A stretch of DNA of 54,502 bases from Tardiphaga sp. (GTDB lineage: Bacteria; Pseudomonadota; Alphaproteobacteria; Rhizobiales; Xanthobacteraceae). The stretch lies in contig NZ_JAQGJT010000104.1 in the NCBI RefSeq assembly GCF_028290495.1, positions 1 to 54,502 on the forward strand, read 5' to 3'. Of the stretch, positions 25,177 through 32,768 are shown piece by piece. The translations under genes were made by a program, and so were the position numbers. Numbering within the stretch: position 1 is the stretch's first letter; each line of letters starts with the position of its first letter. The notes below the pieces were generated by a model. It did no database searches. It saw only the letters and a list, made by a program, of their open reading frames with translations, and was not told the origin of the DNA.

Positions 25177-25827
25177 TTACTGCACTTTCCGAAAGGTCAG
25201 GTTGATGCGTTGTGGGCCCATCACCGGATGCTCGCCATCGGCCAGCGGCGCGATGCCGTGATAGGCCAGCCGCGCGGGGCCGCCCCAGACGGCGATGTCG
25301 CCGTGTTCGAGGCGGAATTTCTGCGTCTTGTCATTGCGCGCCAGACCGCCGAACAGGAAGGTGGCCGGCAGGCCGAGCGAGACGGAAACGATCGGCGCGC
25401 CGAGATCGAGTTCGTCCCTGTCCTGGTGCAGCGACATTTTGGCGCGGGGTCGGTAGCGGTTGATCAGGCAGGCCTGCGGCGCGAAGTGATGAAAGCCGCT
25501 TTGCTCCGCGGCGCGGGCAGCGAGATCGCGGAACGACGCCGGCATGGCGGGCCACGGCCGGCCGCTGTCGGGGTCGATCGCGTCGTAGCGGTAGCCTCCT
25601 TGATCCGTCACCCAACCCTTGCTGCCGCAATTGGTCATCGCCACTGACATCATATGGCCGCCGGGCGTCACCATGTGGCGGAACGGCGCCGCCTTCACGA
25701 TCGCGCGCAGATCCGCGATCAGTTCGGTCTCGATGTCGCGGAAGAAGCCGTGCAACAGCACGGCGCCTTCCGCCATGTCTTCGCGTGGCGGACGCTGGTC
25801 ATCAAGTCCTGCGAACAGGTCCGCCAT
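25177..25827 (-). CDS. alkB: AlkB-type DNA/RNA demethylase
   Basis: 216 residues, the same length as Escherichia coli AlkB. This Fe(II)/2-oxoglutarate dioxygenase removes methyl groups from 1-methyladenine and 3-methylcytosine. Iron ligands His134, Asp136 (SLHQDRDE) and His190 (AYHGIAPL) and the 2-oxoglutarate and substrate arginines in PQRINLTFRKV (Arg207, Arg213) fall at the positions of the known enzyme with an offset of three. It starts seven bases after the stop of the DUF2848 gene, so it looks co-transcribed with a metabolic operon rather than with ada. No SOS box was seen before it. Confidence 0.93.
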   Translation of the reverse strand: MADLFAGLDDQRPPREDMAEGAVLLHGFFRDIETELIADLRAIVKAAPFRHMVTPGGHMMSVAMTNCGSKGWVTDQGGYRYDAIDPDSGRPWPAMPASFRDLAARAAEQSGFHHFAPQACLINRYRPRAKMSLHQDRDELDLGAPIVSVSLGLPATFLFGGLARNDKTQKFRLEHGDIAVWGGPARLAYHGIAPLADGEHPVMGPQRINLTFRKVQ

Positions 25828-25834
25828 AGCGACT

Positions 25835-26524
25835 TCAGCCGAGAACCGGCAGCGTCACCACGTCGTAGCCCGACGCGATCTTGCGCTTCAGCACGGGGTC
25901 CTCGATCTCGTAATCGAAGCGCGTCGCCGGGCGGATGCCGCCCTTGGCCGCGAAGGTGCCGCCGAACATCGCGGTGCCCTCGGGCAGCGTCGTGCCGCCA
26001 AAGCCCTTCTGGATCAGCTCGGCGACCGGCAGCATGCCGCTCAACGTGCCTTCCTGGTACAGCACGCGGGTGCCGCCGATCGTGGCCCAGGAACGCAGGA
26101 TGATCTGGTCCCAGTGACCTTCGAGTTCAGCGAAGTCCCACACCACCGGGGCGACGGGCTTGTCGCACATCTGTTTGGAGACGGTGATGTTGTAGGTCTC
26201 GACCTTGCGGTCGGTGTGGTCGGAGCCGACGCCGACATAGATCCGGCCGTTCGCACTGACCAGGAAGAACTCGACTTCGCCGGAGGATTCCTCGCCGGTG
26301 CATTCGATGGCGCCGTCGGTGGTGAAGCGGTTGGCCGAGCAGCGATAGTAGATCGGCGTTGAGGCCGGCGGCGCGATGCCGATGGCGGCGAGTTCGGCGA
26401 TGTGGTGGTCGCGCGCGACCGGATCGCGGCCGGTCCAGCCGGCGATCACGCCCTGCGTGATGGTCAGATTGAGCGGCGTCGTGGTGCCCTTGGCGTCCAG
26501 CGTGAACGCGATAGTCGTGGTCAT
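25835..26524 (-). CDS. DUF2848-family protein
   Basis: 229 residues from ATG 26524. It matches my memory of the DUF2848 family: the opening IAFTLDAKGTTTPLNL, the segment RDPVARDHHIAELAAIG, VEFFLVSANGRIYVGVGSDH TDRKVE and the closing GTFAAKGGIRPATRFDYEIE. Those last segments recall the FAH fold (a structural likeness, not established here). Function unknown. It is between the amidase gene (upstream, across repeat B) and alkB (seven bases downstream). Pairing with amidases suggests a role in amide or acyl-derivative breakdown, which is inference. Confidence 0.75.
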   Translation of the reverse strand: MTTTIAFTLDAKGTTTPLNLTITQGVIAGWTGRDPVARDHHIAELAAIGIAPPASTPIYYRCSANRFTTDGAIECTGEESSGEVEFFLVSANGRIYVGVGSDHTDRKVETYNITVSKQMCDKPVAPVVWDFAELEGHWDQIILRSWATIGGTRVLYQEGTLSGMLPVAELIQKGFGGTTLPEGTAMFGGTFAAKGGIRPATRFDYEIEDPVLKRKIASGYDVVTLPVLG

Positions 26525-26560
26525 GTGGTGTTCCTTTGGTACGAGATGGAATGGCGATGC

Positions 26561-26663
26561 CCTCATGGTGAGGAGGCGCTTCTGCAGCGCCGTCTCGAAC
26601 CATGAGGGAGTTCGTGGCCCATCCTTCGAGACGCGCGCGAAGGGCGCGCTCCTCAGGATGAGG
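26561..26663. repeat. Family B hairpin repeat, copy 3
   Basis: CCTCATGGTGAGGAGGCGC to GCGCGCTCCTCAGGATGAGG, inner CGTCTCGAACCATGAGG and CATCCTTCGAGACGCG. Between amidase and DUF2848 genes of the same strand. Confidence 0.85.
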
Positions 26664-26672
26664 TCGGCTGGA

Positions 26673-28022
26673 TCAGCCGCGGATGGATTTTTCCATGCCG
26701 GCGGCGAGTTCGAAGATGCGGCGGTCGGATCCGCCGGTTCCGGCCAGCATCAGGCCGACCGGGGCCTCGCCGTCTCGGTGGATCGGCAGCGAGATGGCGC
26801 AGCCGTCGATCATGTTGATCAGCGTGCAGTTGCGCAGCGCCATGATGTTGGCTTTCGCAAACACCTTGTCGTCCTTCATGTCGTCGATGACGGGCGGCGT
26901 GATGGCGGCGGTCGGCAACACCAGCGCGTCATAGGGCGCGAGGCGGGCTTCGATCCGCGCGATCATCGAGCGGCGCGCCGGCAGCAGCTCGATATAGTCG
27001 GCAGCGGTGATGGCCTCGCCGCGCAGGATGCGGACCGAGACGCGGGGATCGTACACATCGCCCTTGCTGGCGATCAGATAGCGATGCCAGGCATAGCTCT
27101 CGGCTGCGGTGAAACCGCCCTTGACGCTCATCGGGCCGATGTCGAGGAATTCCGGCACCTCGATGTACTCGATCAGCGCGCCCTGCTCGGCAAGCTGCTT
27201 CAAGGCACGCTCAAAGGTCTCCGCCACGATCGGCTCAAGATCGTCCATCGCGATCGTGGTGGGCACCGCCAGCCGCATGCCCTTGACCGAACGCTTCGCC
27301 AGCGGCCTGACCGGCTCGCCGGCCAGCACCGCATCCATTGTCGCGCAGCATTGGACGGTGCGGGCCAGCGGGCCGATGCTGTCGAGCGTGAACGACAGCG
27401 GCACCGCGCCGTCCAGCGGCACGCGGCGCTGCGTCGGCTTGAAGCCGACGATGCCGTTGAACGCCGCGGGGATACGGCACGAGCCGCCGGTGTCGGTGCC
27501 CAGCGCGCCATGCGCCATGCCATCGACCACGGACACTGCCGCGCCCGAGGACGAGCCGCCCGGCACATGGCCGATCTCGCGCTGCCAGGCGCTCTTCGGC
27601 GTGCCGTAATGCGGATTGGTGCCGATGCCCGAATAAGCGAATTCGACCATGTTGGTACGGCCGATCACCACGAAGCCGGCAGCGCGCAGACGCGCCACGG
27701 CGGGCGCGTCCTGCTCGGCCGGCGCGGAATCGTCCAGCGCGCGCGAGCCGGCGCGGCTGATCTGGCCCTTGATGTCGAACAAGTCCTTGATCGAGACCGG
27801 AATGCCGGCGAACGCGGAAGGGGCCGCGTTGGCGGCGCGGAGCTTGTCCATCGCGTCGGCGGCGGCCAGTGCGGCGTCCTTGTCGACATGGATGAAGGTG
27901 CGCTCGCCTTCGCCCTTGGGATCGGCGATTTTCGCCAGACAGGCCTCGACCAGTTGGCGGGAGGTGGTACGGCCGGCTTTGAGGTCGTCGGCCAGGCTGG
28001 CGAGTGTCGGCTGCGTGGTCAT
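26673..28022 (-). CDS. Amidase-signature-family hydrolase
   Basis: 449 residues from ATG 28022 (a GTG two codons upstream is possible). The Ser-cisSer-Lys triad is complete: Lys79 in IPVSIKDLFD, cis-Ser near 158 in PGGSSSG, nucleophile Ser180 in GTDTGGSCR. It hydrolyses amides in the cytosol. GatA is unlikely because gatB/gatC are absent and the C-terminal half differs. It starts 39 bases after the small AtuA-like gene and belongs to the same run. The substrate may be an amide or carbamoyl intermediate, unknown. Confidence 0.88.
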   Translation of the reverse strand: MTTQPTLASLADDLKAGRTTSRQLVEACLAKIADPKGEGERTFIHVDKDAALAAADAMDKLRAANAAPSAFAGIPVSIKDLFDIKGQISRAGSRALDDSAPAEQDAPAVARLRAAGFVVIGRTNMVEFAYSGIGTNPHYGTPKSAWQREIGHVPGGSSSGAAVSVVDGMAHGALGTDTGGSCRIPAAFNGIVGFKPTQRRVPLDGAVPLSFTLDSIGPLARTVQCCATMDAVLAGEPVRPLAKRSVKGMRLAVPTTIAMDDLEPIVAETFERALKQLAEQGALIEYIEVPEFLDIGPMSVKGGFTAAESYAWHRYLIASKGDVYDPRVSVRILRGEAITAADYIELLPARRSMIARIEARLAPYDALVLPTAAITPPVIDDMKDDKVFAKANIMALRNCTLINMIDGCAISLPIHRDGEAPVGLMLAGTGGSDRRIFELAAGMEKSIRG

Positions 28023-28061
28023 AAGCACGTTGTCCTGTTCAGTTCGGACCGACCCTGTCGG

Positions 28062-28394
28062 TCACGGCGCCGGATCGGTATCGCCGAAACCTGCGTCAAT
28101 TTCCAGATCGAGCAGCGCGGAGCTCAGCGATTTACCATGCGCATCGAGCGCCAGCGACCGCGTCACGCCGCCGCCAAGCGCCTGATCCATCACGAAGTTC
28201 AATGCCGCCAGATTGGGCAGTTCATAGCGAACCACCGTCCCCGCGACGATGCCGGCGAACAACGCCTGCACGCGCTCGCTGGTCACCTGCGACAATAACA
28301 GCGGATAAAGCTTTGCGTCAAAGGCAATTACGGAGATGTTGGAGATGTTGCCCTTGTCCCCGGTGCGGGAGTGGGCGATGTCACGCAGCTTCAT
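28062..28394 (-). CDS. AtuA-like small C-terminal (ferredoxin-fold) protein
   Basis: 110 residues. It matches the C-terminal domain of AtuA proteins: RDIAHSRTGDKGNISNISVI, then VVRYELPNLAALNFVMDQAL, and the Gly-rich GGGVTRSLALDAHGKSLSSALL. In Pseudomonas AtuA this domain is fused to the large part, but here it is a separate gene overlapping the large-subunit stop by four bases. The two chains presumably form one complex. Biochemical role of the AtuA family is not settled. Confidence 0.8.
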   Translation of the reverse strand: MKLRDIAHSRTGDKGNISNISVIAFDAKLYPLLLSQVTSERVQALFAGIVAGTVVRYELPNLAALNFVMDQALGGGVTRSLALDAHGKSLSSALLDLEIDAGFGDTDPAP

Positions 28395-29734
28395 GTTGCG
28401 GCCTCCACGAACTGGACCCGCGGCGCGGCCAGCTCGCGCGGCAGCAGCACCGAAGCCACCGCCACCACTTCGCGGGCCGATTTGGTGACGCCGCCGCCGC
28501 CCGCAGGGCCGTTAGTGTACAGCGTCTCGACCTCGTTGCCGATCCGGACGGCTTCGCGCAGGCTGTCGGTACGGCCGGTGACGCGGACACGGACCTCGTA
28601 GGGATCGCCGGCTCCGGCGGACAGTGCCGCGCCATGCAGCGAATCGATGCCGATCAGGTCGAACCGTGTCTCGCTGGCGGCAATGCCGGTGAGTTGCATG
28701 CGCTCGCGAACAATCTCCAGCGCGAGCCGTCCACGCGCCACCACGCCCGGGCCGGCATAGGAGATCTGCCCCTCGCCGATGAAGCCATCGAGGTAGCCGA
28801 CCGAGACCTTCAGCGTGTCGGGGCGCGGCGTGCCGCGGCCGCCACTGACGCGCACGCAATCCGGCGCGATCTGCTCGATGACCACCTGCGAGAAATCCGC
28901 GACCACATCAGGCTGGATGTAACGCTCGGGATCATGCACCTCATAGAGCAACTGCTCCTTGCAGGTCGCGGCCGTCACCTGGCCGCCGGAGCCTGTGACC
29001 TTGGTGATCACCAGCGAGCCATCCTCGCCGACTTCGCCGATCGGAAAACCGAGCCGCGCCAGTCCCGCCACGTCCTTGAAGCCGGGATCGGCGAAATAGC
29101 CGCCGGTGATCTGCCCGGCGCATTCGAGCAGATGGCCGGCGACGGTGCCCTGCCCGAGCAGGTTCCAATCGTCCATTGGCCAGCCGAAGGCATGAATCAT
29201 CGGCGCCATAAACAAGGCGGGATCGGAAGCGCGACCGGTGATCACGACATCCGCGCCAGCGCTGAGCGCTTCCGCCATCGGCGCTGCGCCGAGATAGGCA
29301 TTGGCCGACAGCACGCGGTTGCCAAGCTGTTTCATGCTGCCGTCGATCTCCATGAACGGAAGATCGCCTTGCTTGCAGGCGTCAAACACGTCGTCGCCGA
29401 TCACCGCGGCGACCTTCAGCGACAGCCCGAGCGCCCGGGCAATCTCCGCCGTCTTGCGCGCCGCAGCCAGCGGATTGGCCGCACCCATGTTGGTGACGAT
29501 CTTGATGCCCTTCGCCGCGCAGACCGGCAGCACCGCGCGCATCCGATCTTCGAGCAGCGGATCGTATCCGCCGTCGGGATTTTTCATCCGCGCCTGCTGC
29601 GCCAGCGCAACGGTGCGCTCGCCCAGGCATTCGAATACCAGGTACTGGATGTCGCCATGCTCGGCGACTTCAACCGCGGGCTCGATGCGATCGCCGGAAT
29701 AGCCGGCGCCGGAGCCTATCCTTATGCGACGCAA
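28391..29734 (-). CDS. AtuA-family (DUF1446) large protein
   Basis: 447 residues, beginning at a TTG (complement of 29732-29734) with MRRIRIGSGAGYSGDRIEPA, the usual start of this family; there is no in-frame ATG nearby. Further marks are YLVFECLGERTVALAQ, VTNMGAANPLAAA and VVITGRASDPALFMAPMIH. AtuA is needed for acyclic terpene utilisation in Pseudomonas, but its reaction is undefined and homologues occur in many acyl-CoA clusters. No geranyl-CoA carboxylase genes are present here, so citronellol use is not implied. It heads a minus-strand run with the small AtuA part, amidase, DUF2848 and AlkB, and is divergent from the DUF35/thiolase pair. Confidence 0.85.
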   Translation of the reverse strand: MRRIRIGSGAGYSGDRIEPAVEVAEHGDIQYLVFECLGERTVALAQQARMKNPDGGYDPLLEDRMRAVLPVCAAKGIKIVTNMGAANPLAAARKTAEIARALGLSLKVAAVIGDDVFDACKQGDLPFMEIDGSMKQLGNRVLSANAYLGAAPMAEALSAGADVVITGRASDPALFMAPMIHAFGWPMDDWNLLGQGTVAGHLLECAGQITGGYFADPGFKDVAGLARLGFPIGEVGEDGSLVITKVTGSGGQVTAATCKEQLLYEVHDPERYIQPDVVADFSQVVIEQIAPDCVRVSGGRGTPRPDTLKVSVGYLDGFIGEGQISYAGPGVVARGRLALEIVRERMQLTGIAASETRFDLIGIDSLHGAALSAGAGDPYEVRVRVTGRTDSLREAVRIGNEVETLYTNGPAGGGGVTKSAREVVAVASVLLPRELAAPRVQFVEAAT

Positions 29735-29935
29735 AATAGTCTCAACATGTTGGCTTCCCGTTATTACCGGCGAAACCTACTCTGCCGGGTGGCGGCCGCA
29801 CAAGGCTGGCTTGCGCCGCTGCGCTGTGAGCGGATACGGCCATGCAGCCGCAGCGCTGGACCCTGGAGGCCGGAACGTGGCATGTCCAATGGATCGACAA
29901 GCGGGCAAACGATCCGCATGAGGGAGAACACCGAG

Positions 29936-30349
29936 ATGGCCGAAGCCGCGCGCGCGCGCCCGAAACCCACGCCGGAAACCCAGCATTTCTGGGACGGCAC
30001 AAAGGCCGGCGAACTCCGCCTGCAGCGCTGCGACGCCTGCGCCAACGTGTATTTTCCGCCGCGTCCGTTCTGCCCGTCCTGTGCCTCGCGCAAGGTCTCG
30101 ACCTTCAAGGCCTCCGGCCGCGGCACGCTGTACAGCTACGTGATCAACCACCGCCCCGCCGCTCCGGGCTTCACGCCGCCTTACGCCATCGCCGTCGTCG
30201 AACTCGAGGAAGGTCCGCGGCTGATGAGCAACATCGTCGATTGCGCGCAGACGCCCGAGGCGCTGGTGCTCGACATGAAACTGGAAGTCGCTTTCGAGAA
30301 GCTCGACGACCAGATCACACTCGCTCAATTCCGTCCGGCCAAGGGCTGA
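29936..30349 (+). CDS. DUF35 Zn-ribbon/OB-fold acyl-CoA-associated protein
   Basis: 137 residues. The zinc ribbon has four cysteines (CDACANVYFPPRPFCPSC, residues about 32-49). The following OB fold starts near TFKASGRGTLYSYVINHRPA. AGGGAGA lies before ATG 29936; a larger frame back to 28202 is antisense to the atuA genes and spurious. DUF35 proteins partner with thiolase-like enzymes, as in the Ltp2-ChsH2 steroid aldolase and the BbsAB thiolase. Its stop is four bases before the thiolase-like gene here, so the two surely form a complex. Confidence 0.88.
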   Translation: MAEAARARPKPTPETQHFWDGTKAGELRLQRCDACANVYFPPRPFCPSCASRKVSTFKASGRGTLYSYVINHRPAAPGFTPPYAIAVVELEEGPRLMSNIVDCAQTPEALVLDMKLEVAFEKLDDQITLAQFRPAKG

Positions 30350-30353
30350 CATC

Positions 30354-31493
30354 ATGCGCAGAAACGCAGTCGCCGTCGTCGGCGCCGCCGAAACCACCGA
30401 GCTCGGCGTTATCCCCCACATGTCGCAATTGCAGCTCCATGCCGACGCTGCCTTGAACGCCATTGCGAACGCCGGCCTGAAGCTGTCGGACATCGACGGC
30501 ATCGCCACCGCCGTCGAGACGCCGCAGCAGATCGCGCATTACCTCGGCATCACGCCCACCTGGGTCGATGGCACCTCGGTTGGCGGCTGTTCGTTCATGC
30601 TGCATGTCCGCCACGCCGCCGCGGCGATCGAGGCCGGCCTGTGCAAGACCGTGCTGATCACGCACGCCGAAAGCGGCAAGTCGATGATCGGAAAACAGCC
30701 GCGCTCGATTCCCGCCGACAGCCTGCAGGGCCAGTTCGAGGCGCCGTTCGGCGTCTACGGGCCACCGAGCATGTTTCCGATCCCGGTGCTGCGCTACATG
30801 AAGACGCACGGCATCACCCATGAGCAGATCGCCTCGGTCGCGGTCGTGCAGCGCGAATGGGCGGCGATGAATCCGCGCGCCACCATGAAAGCGCCGATCA
30901 CCGTCGAGGACGTGCTGAACTCGCGAATGATCGCCTACCCGTTCCGCATCCTGCAATGCTGCCTCGTCACCGACGGCGGCGGCGCGCTGATCCTGACTTC
31001 GGCCGAGCGCGCGAAGGATTTCCCGAACAAGCCTGTCTATATCCTCGGCACCGGCGAGAGCGTGGAGACGCCGATGGTCAGCCAGATGAAGACGTTCGAT
31101 TCATCGGCTGCGTTTCGCGTCGCAGGCCCGACGGCGTTTCGCGAGGCCGGCATTCAGCATAGCGACGTCGATCACCTGATGATCTACGACGCCTTTGCGC
31201 ATCTGCCTTTGTACGGCCTCGGCGATCTCGGCTTCATGCCGCACGAGGAGACCGGAAAGTTCATCGCCGACGGCAACACCCGCCCGGGCGGCCGGTTGCC
31301 GATGAACACCAACGGCGGCGGCCTCAGCTACATGCATTCCGGCATGTACGGGATGTATGCCCTGCAGGAAAGCGTGCGGCAGATGCGCGGCATTGCGCCG
31401 GCGCAAGTGCCCGGCGCAAAGATCTCCGTCTGCCACGGCGTCGGCGGCATGTTCGCCGCGTCAGGGACGGTCATCTTTACGAACGAAAATTAG
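30354..31493 (+). CDS. Thiolase-like protein (SCP-x/Ltp2 type)
   Basis: 379 residues of the non-decarboxylating thiolase superfamily. Cys79 (SVGGCSFML) occupies the nucleophile region, His328 (GGGLSYMHSGMYG) and Cys360-His361 (ISVCHGVGGMF) the other active-site positions. All three classic elements are present, so thiolytic chemistry is possible, but relatives such as Ltp2 act as retro-aldolases. It requires the DUF35 partner encoded immediately upstream. Substrate is an acyl-CoA, identity unknown. Repeat A separates it from the SDR gene that follows on the same strand. Confidence 0.85.
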   Translation: MRRNAVAVVGAAETTELGVIPHMSQLQLHADAALNAIANAGLKLSDIDGIATAVETPQQIAHYLGITPTWVDGTSVGGCSFMLHVRHAAAAIEAGLCKTVLITHAESGKSMIGKQPRSIPADSLQGQFEAPFGVYGPPSMFPIPVLRYMKTHGITHEQIASVAVVQREWAAMNPRATMKAPITVEDVLNSRMIAYPFRILQCCLVTDGGGALILTSAERAKDFPNKPVYILGTGESVETPMVSQMKTFDSSAAFRVAGPTAFREAGIQHSDVDHLMIYDAFAHLPLYGLGDLGFMPHEETGKFIADGNTRPGGRLPMNTNGGGLSYMHSGMYGMYALQESVRQMRGIAPAQVPGAKISVCHGVGGMFAASGTVIFTNEN

Positions 31494-31499
31494 CGGCTG

Positions 31500-31629
31500 T
31501 TGTCATTCCGGGATGTGATCCAGTCGGCGCAGCCGGCTGGAGCGCAGACCCGGAACCTCGAGATGTTTTGAACATCTCCGGATTCCGGGTTCGCTCGCAG
31601 CTTGCGCTGCTCACGCCCCGGAACGACAG
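31500..31629. repeat. Family A hairpin repeat, copy 5
   Basis: TTGTCATTCCGGGATGTGAT to CACGCCCCGGAACGACAG, with inner arms around ACCCGGAACCTCGAGATG and CCGGATTCCGGGTTCG. Lies between the thiolase-like gene and the SDR gene. Confidence 0.8.
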
Positions 31630-31672
31630 AACACTTCACTTGCACTCACCACCATCACCAAGGGAAAACCAA

Positions 31673-32596
31673 ATGGCACAAACCAAATCACTCGACGGAA
31701 AAGTCATCGTCGTCACCGGCGCCGGTCGCGGCATCGGCCGCGGCATCGCGCTGCTGTGCGCCGCCGAGGGCGCCAAGGTCGTCGTCAACGATCCCGGCGT
31801 CGGCACCGACGGTTCGGGCGGCGATGGCGCAGCACCGGCCGAACAGGTCGTCGAGGAAATCAAGAAGGCCGGCGGCACCGCCGTCGCCAATTTCGAATCC
31901 GTCGCCGAAGCGATCCCCGCCAGCAAGATCATCAAGCAGGCGGTGGACACCTATGGCCGCATCGACGGCGTGGTGAACAATGCCGGCATCCTGCGCGATG
32001 CGATCTTCCACAAAATGTCGATCGATGCGTTCGAGATGGTCATCAAGGTCCACCTGATGGGCTCGTTCTACACCTCGCACGCCGCCGCGCGTTACTTCCG
32101 CGAACAGAACTCCGGCTCGTTCGTGCACTTCACCTCGACCTCCGGCCTGATCGGCAACTTCGGCCAGGCGAACTATTCGGCGGCCAAGCTCGGCATCGTC
32201 GGCCTGTCGAAGTCGATCGCGCTGGACATGCAGCGTTTCGGCGTCAACTCGAACTGCGTCTCGCCGTTCGCCTGGAGCCGCATGATCGGCAGCATCCCGA
32301 CCGAGACCGAGGAAGAGAAGGCCCGCGTCGAGCGCATGCAGCGCATGGGCCCGGAAAAGATCGCGCCTTTGGTCGCGTTCCTGCTCTCCGACGCCGCCAA
32401 GGAAGTCAGCGGGCAGATCTTCGCCGCGCGCATGAACGAGATCTTCCTGATGGGCCAGTCGCGCCCGCTGCGCTCGATCCATCGCAGCGAAGGCTGGACG
32501 CCGCAGACGCTGGCCGAACACGGCATGCCGGCGCTGAAGTCGTCGTTCTACAAGCTCGACCGCTCGGCCGACATCTTCAGCTGGGATCCGGTGTAA
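31673..32596 (+). CDS. SDR oxidoreductase, MFE-2-like 3-hydroxyacyl-CoA dehydrogenase type
   Basis: 307 residues from ATG 31673. NAD(P)-binding TGAGRGIGRGIAL, the family N-N-A-G in VVNNAGILRD, catalytic Ser in TSTSGLIGNFG and the Tyr-Lys pair in YSAAKLGIVGLSK are all present. The insert GVGTDGSGGDGAAPAEQVV after strand 2 and VEEIKKAGG are typical of the (3R)-hydroxyacyl-CoA dehydrogenase part of peroxisomal multifunctional enzyme 2. The C-terminus (FYKLDRSADIFSWDPV) is longer than plain SDRs. Likely oxidises a hydroxyacyl-CoA for the neighbouring thiolase. Confidence 0.87.
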   Translation: MAQTKSLDGKVIVVTGAGRGIGRGIALLCAAEGAKVVVNDPGVGTDGSGGDGAAPAEQVVEEIKKAGGTAVANFESVAEAIPASKIIKQAVDTYGRIDGVVNNAGILRDAIFHKMSIDAFEMVIKVHLMGSFYTSHAAARYFREQNSGSFVHFTSTSGLIGNFGQANYSAAKLGIVGLSKSIALDMQRFGVNSNCVSPFAWSRMIGSIPTETEEEKARVERMQRMGPEKIAPLVAFLLSDAAKEVSGQIFAARMNEIFLMGQSRPLRSIHRSEGWTPQTLAEHGMPALKSSFYKLDRSADIFSWDPV

Positions 32597-32606
32597 AACT
32601 CTCTCT

Positions 32607-32757
32607 GTCATTCCGGGGCGCATGCGGCGCGAGCCGCGTGCGAACCTCAGCCGCTCCAATTGGAGCGGCGGGGAATCTCGAGATGAGGCGATGAACATCG
32701 CGGGGTTCCGGGTCTGCATCAGCCGGCTCCGCCGCCTGCTGCATCCCGGAACGACAA
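32607..32757. repeat. Family A hairpin repeat, copy 6
   Basis: TGTCATTCCGGGGCGCATG to TGCATCCCGGAACGACA, containing CCGCTCCAATTGGAGCGG. It lies between converging SDR and ppc genes. Confidence 0.85.
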
Positions 32758-32768
32758 GAGACGCGCAC

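Noticed and set aside
28202..29935. Long N-terminal extension of the DUF35 gene
   Set aside because: It runs antisense through both AtuA genes. The ribosome site and family length support the start at 29936.
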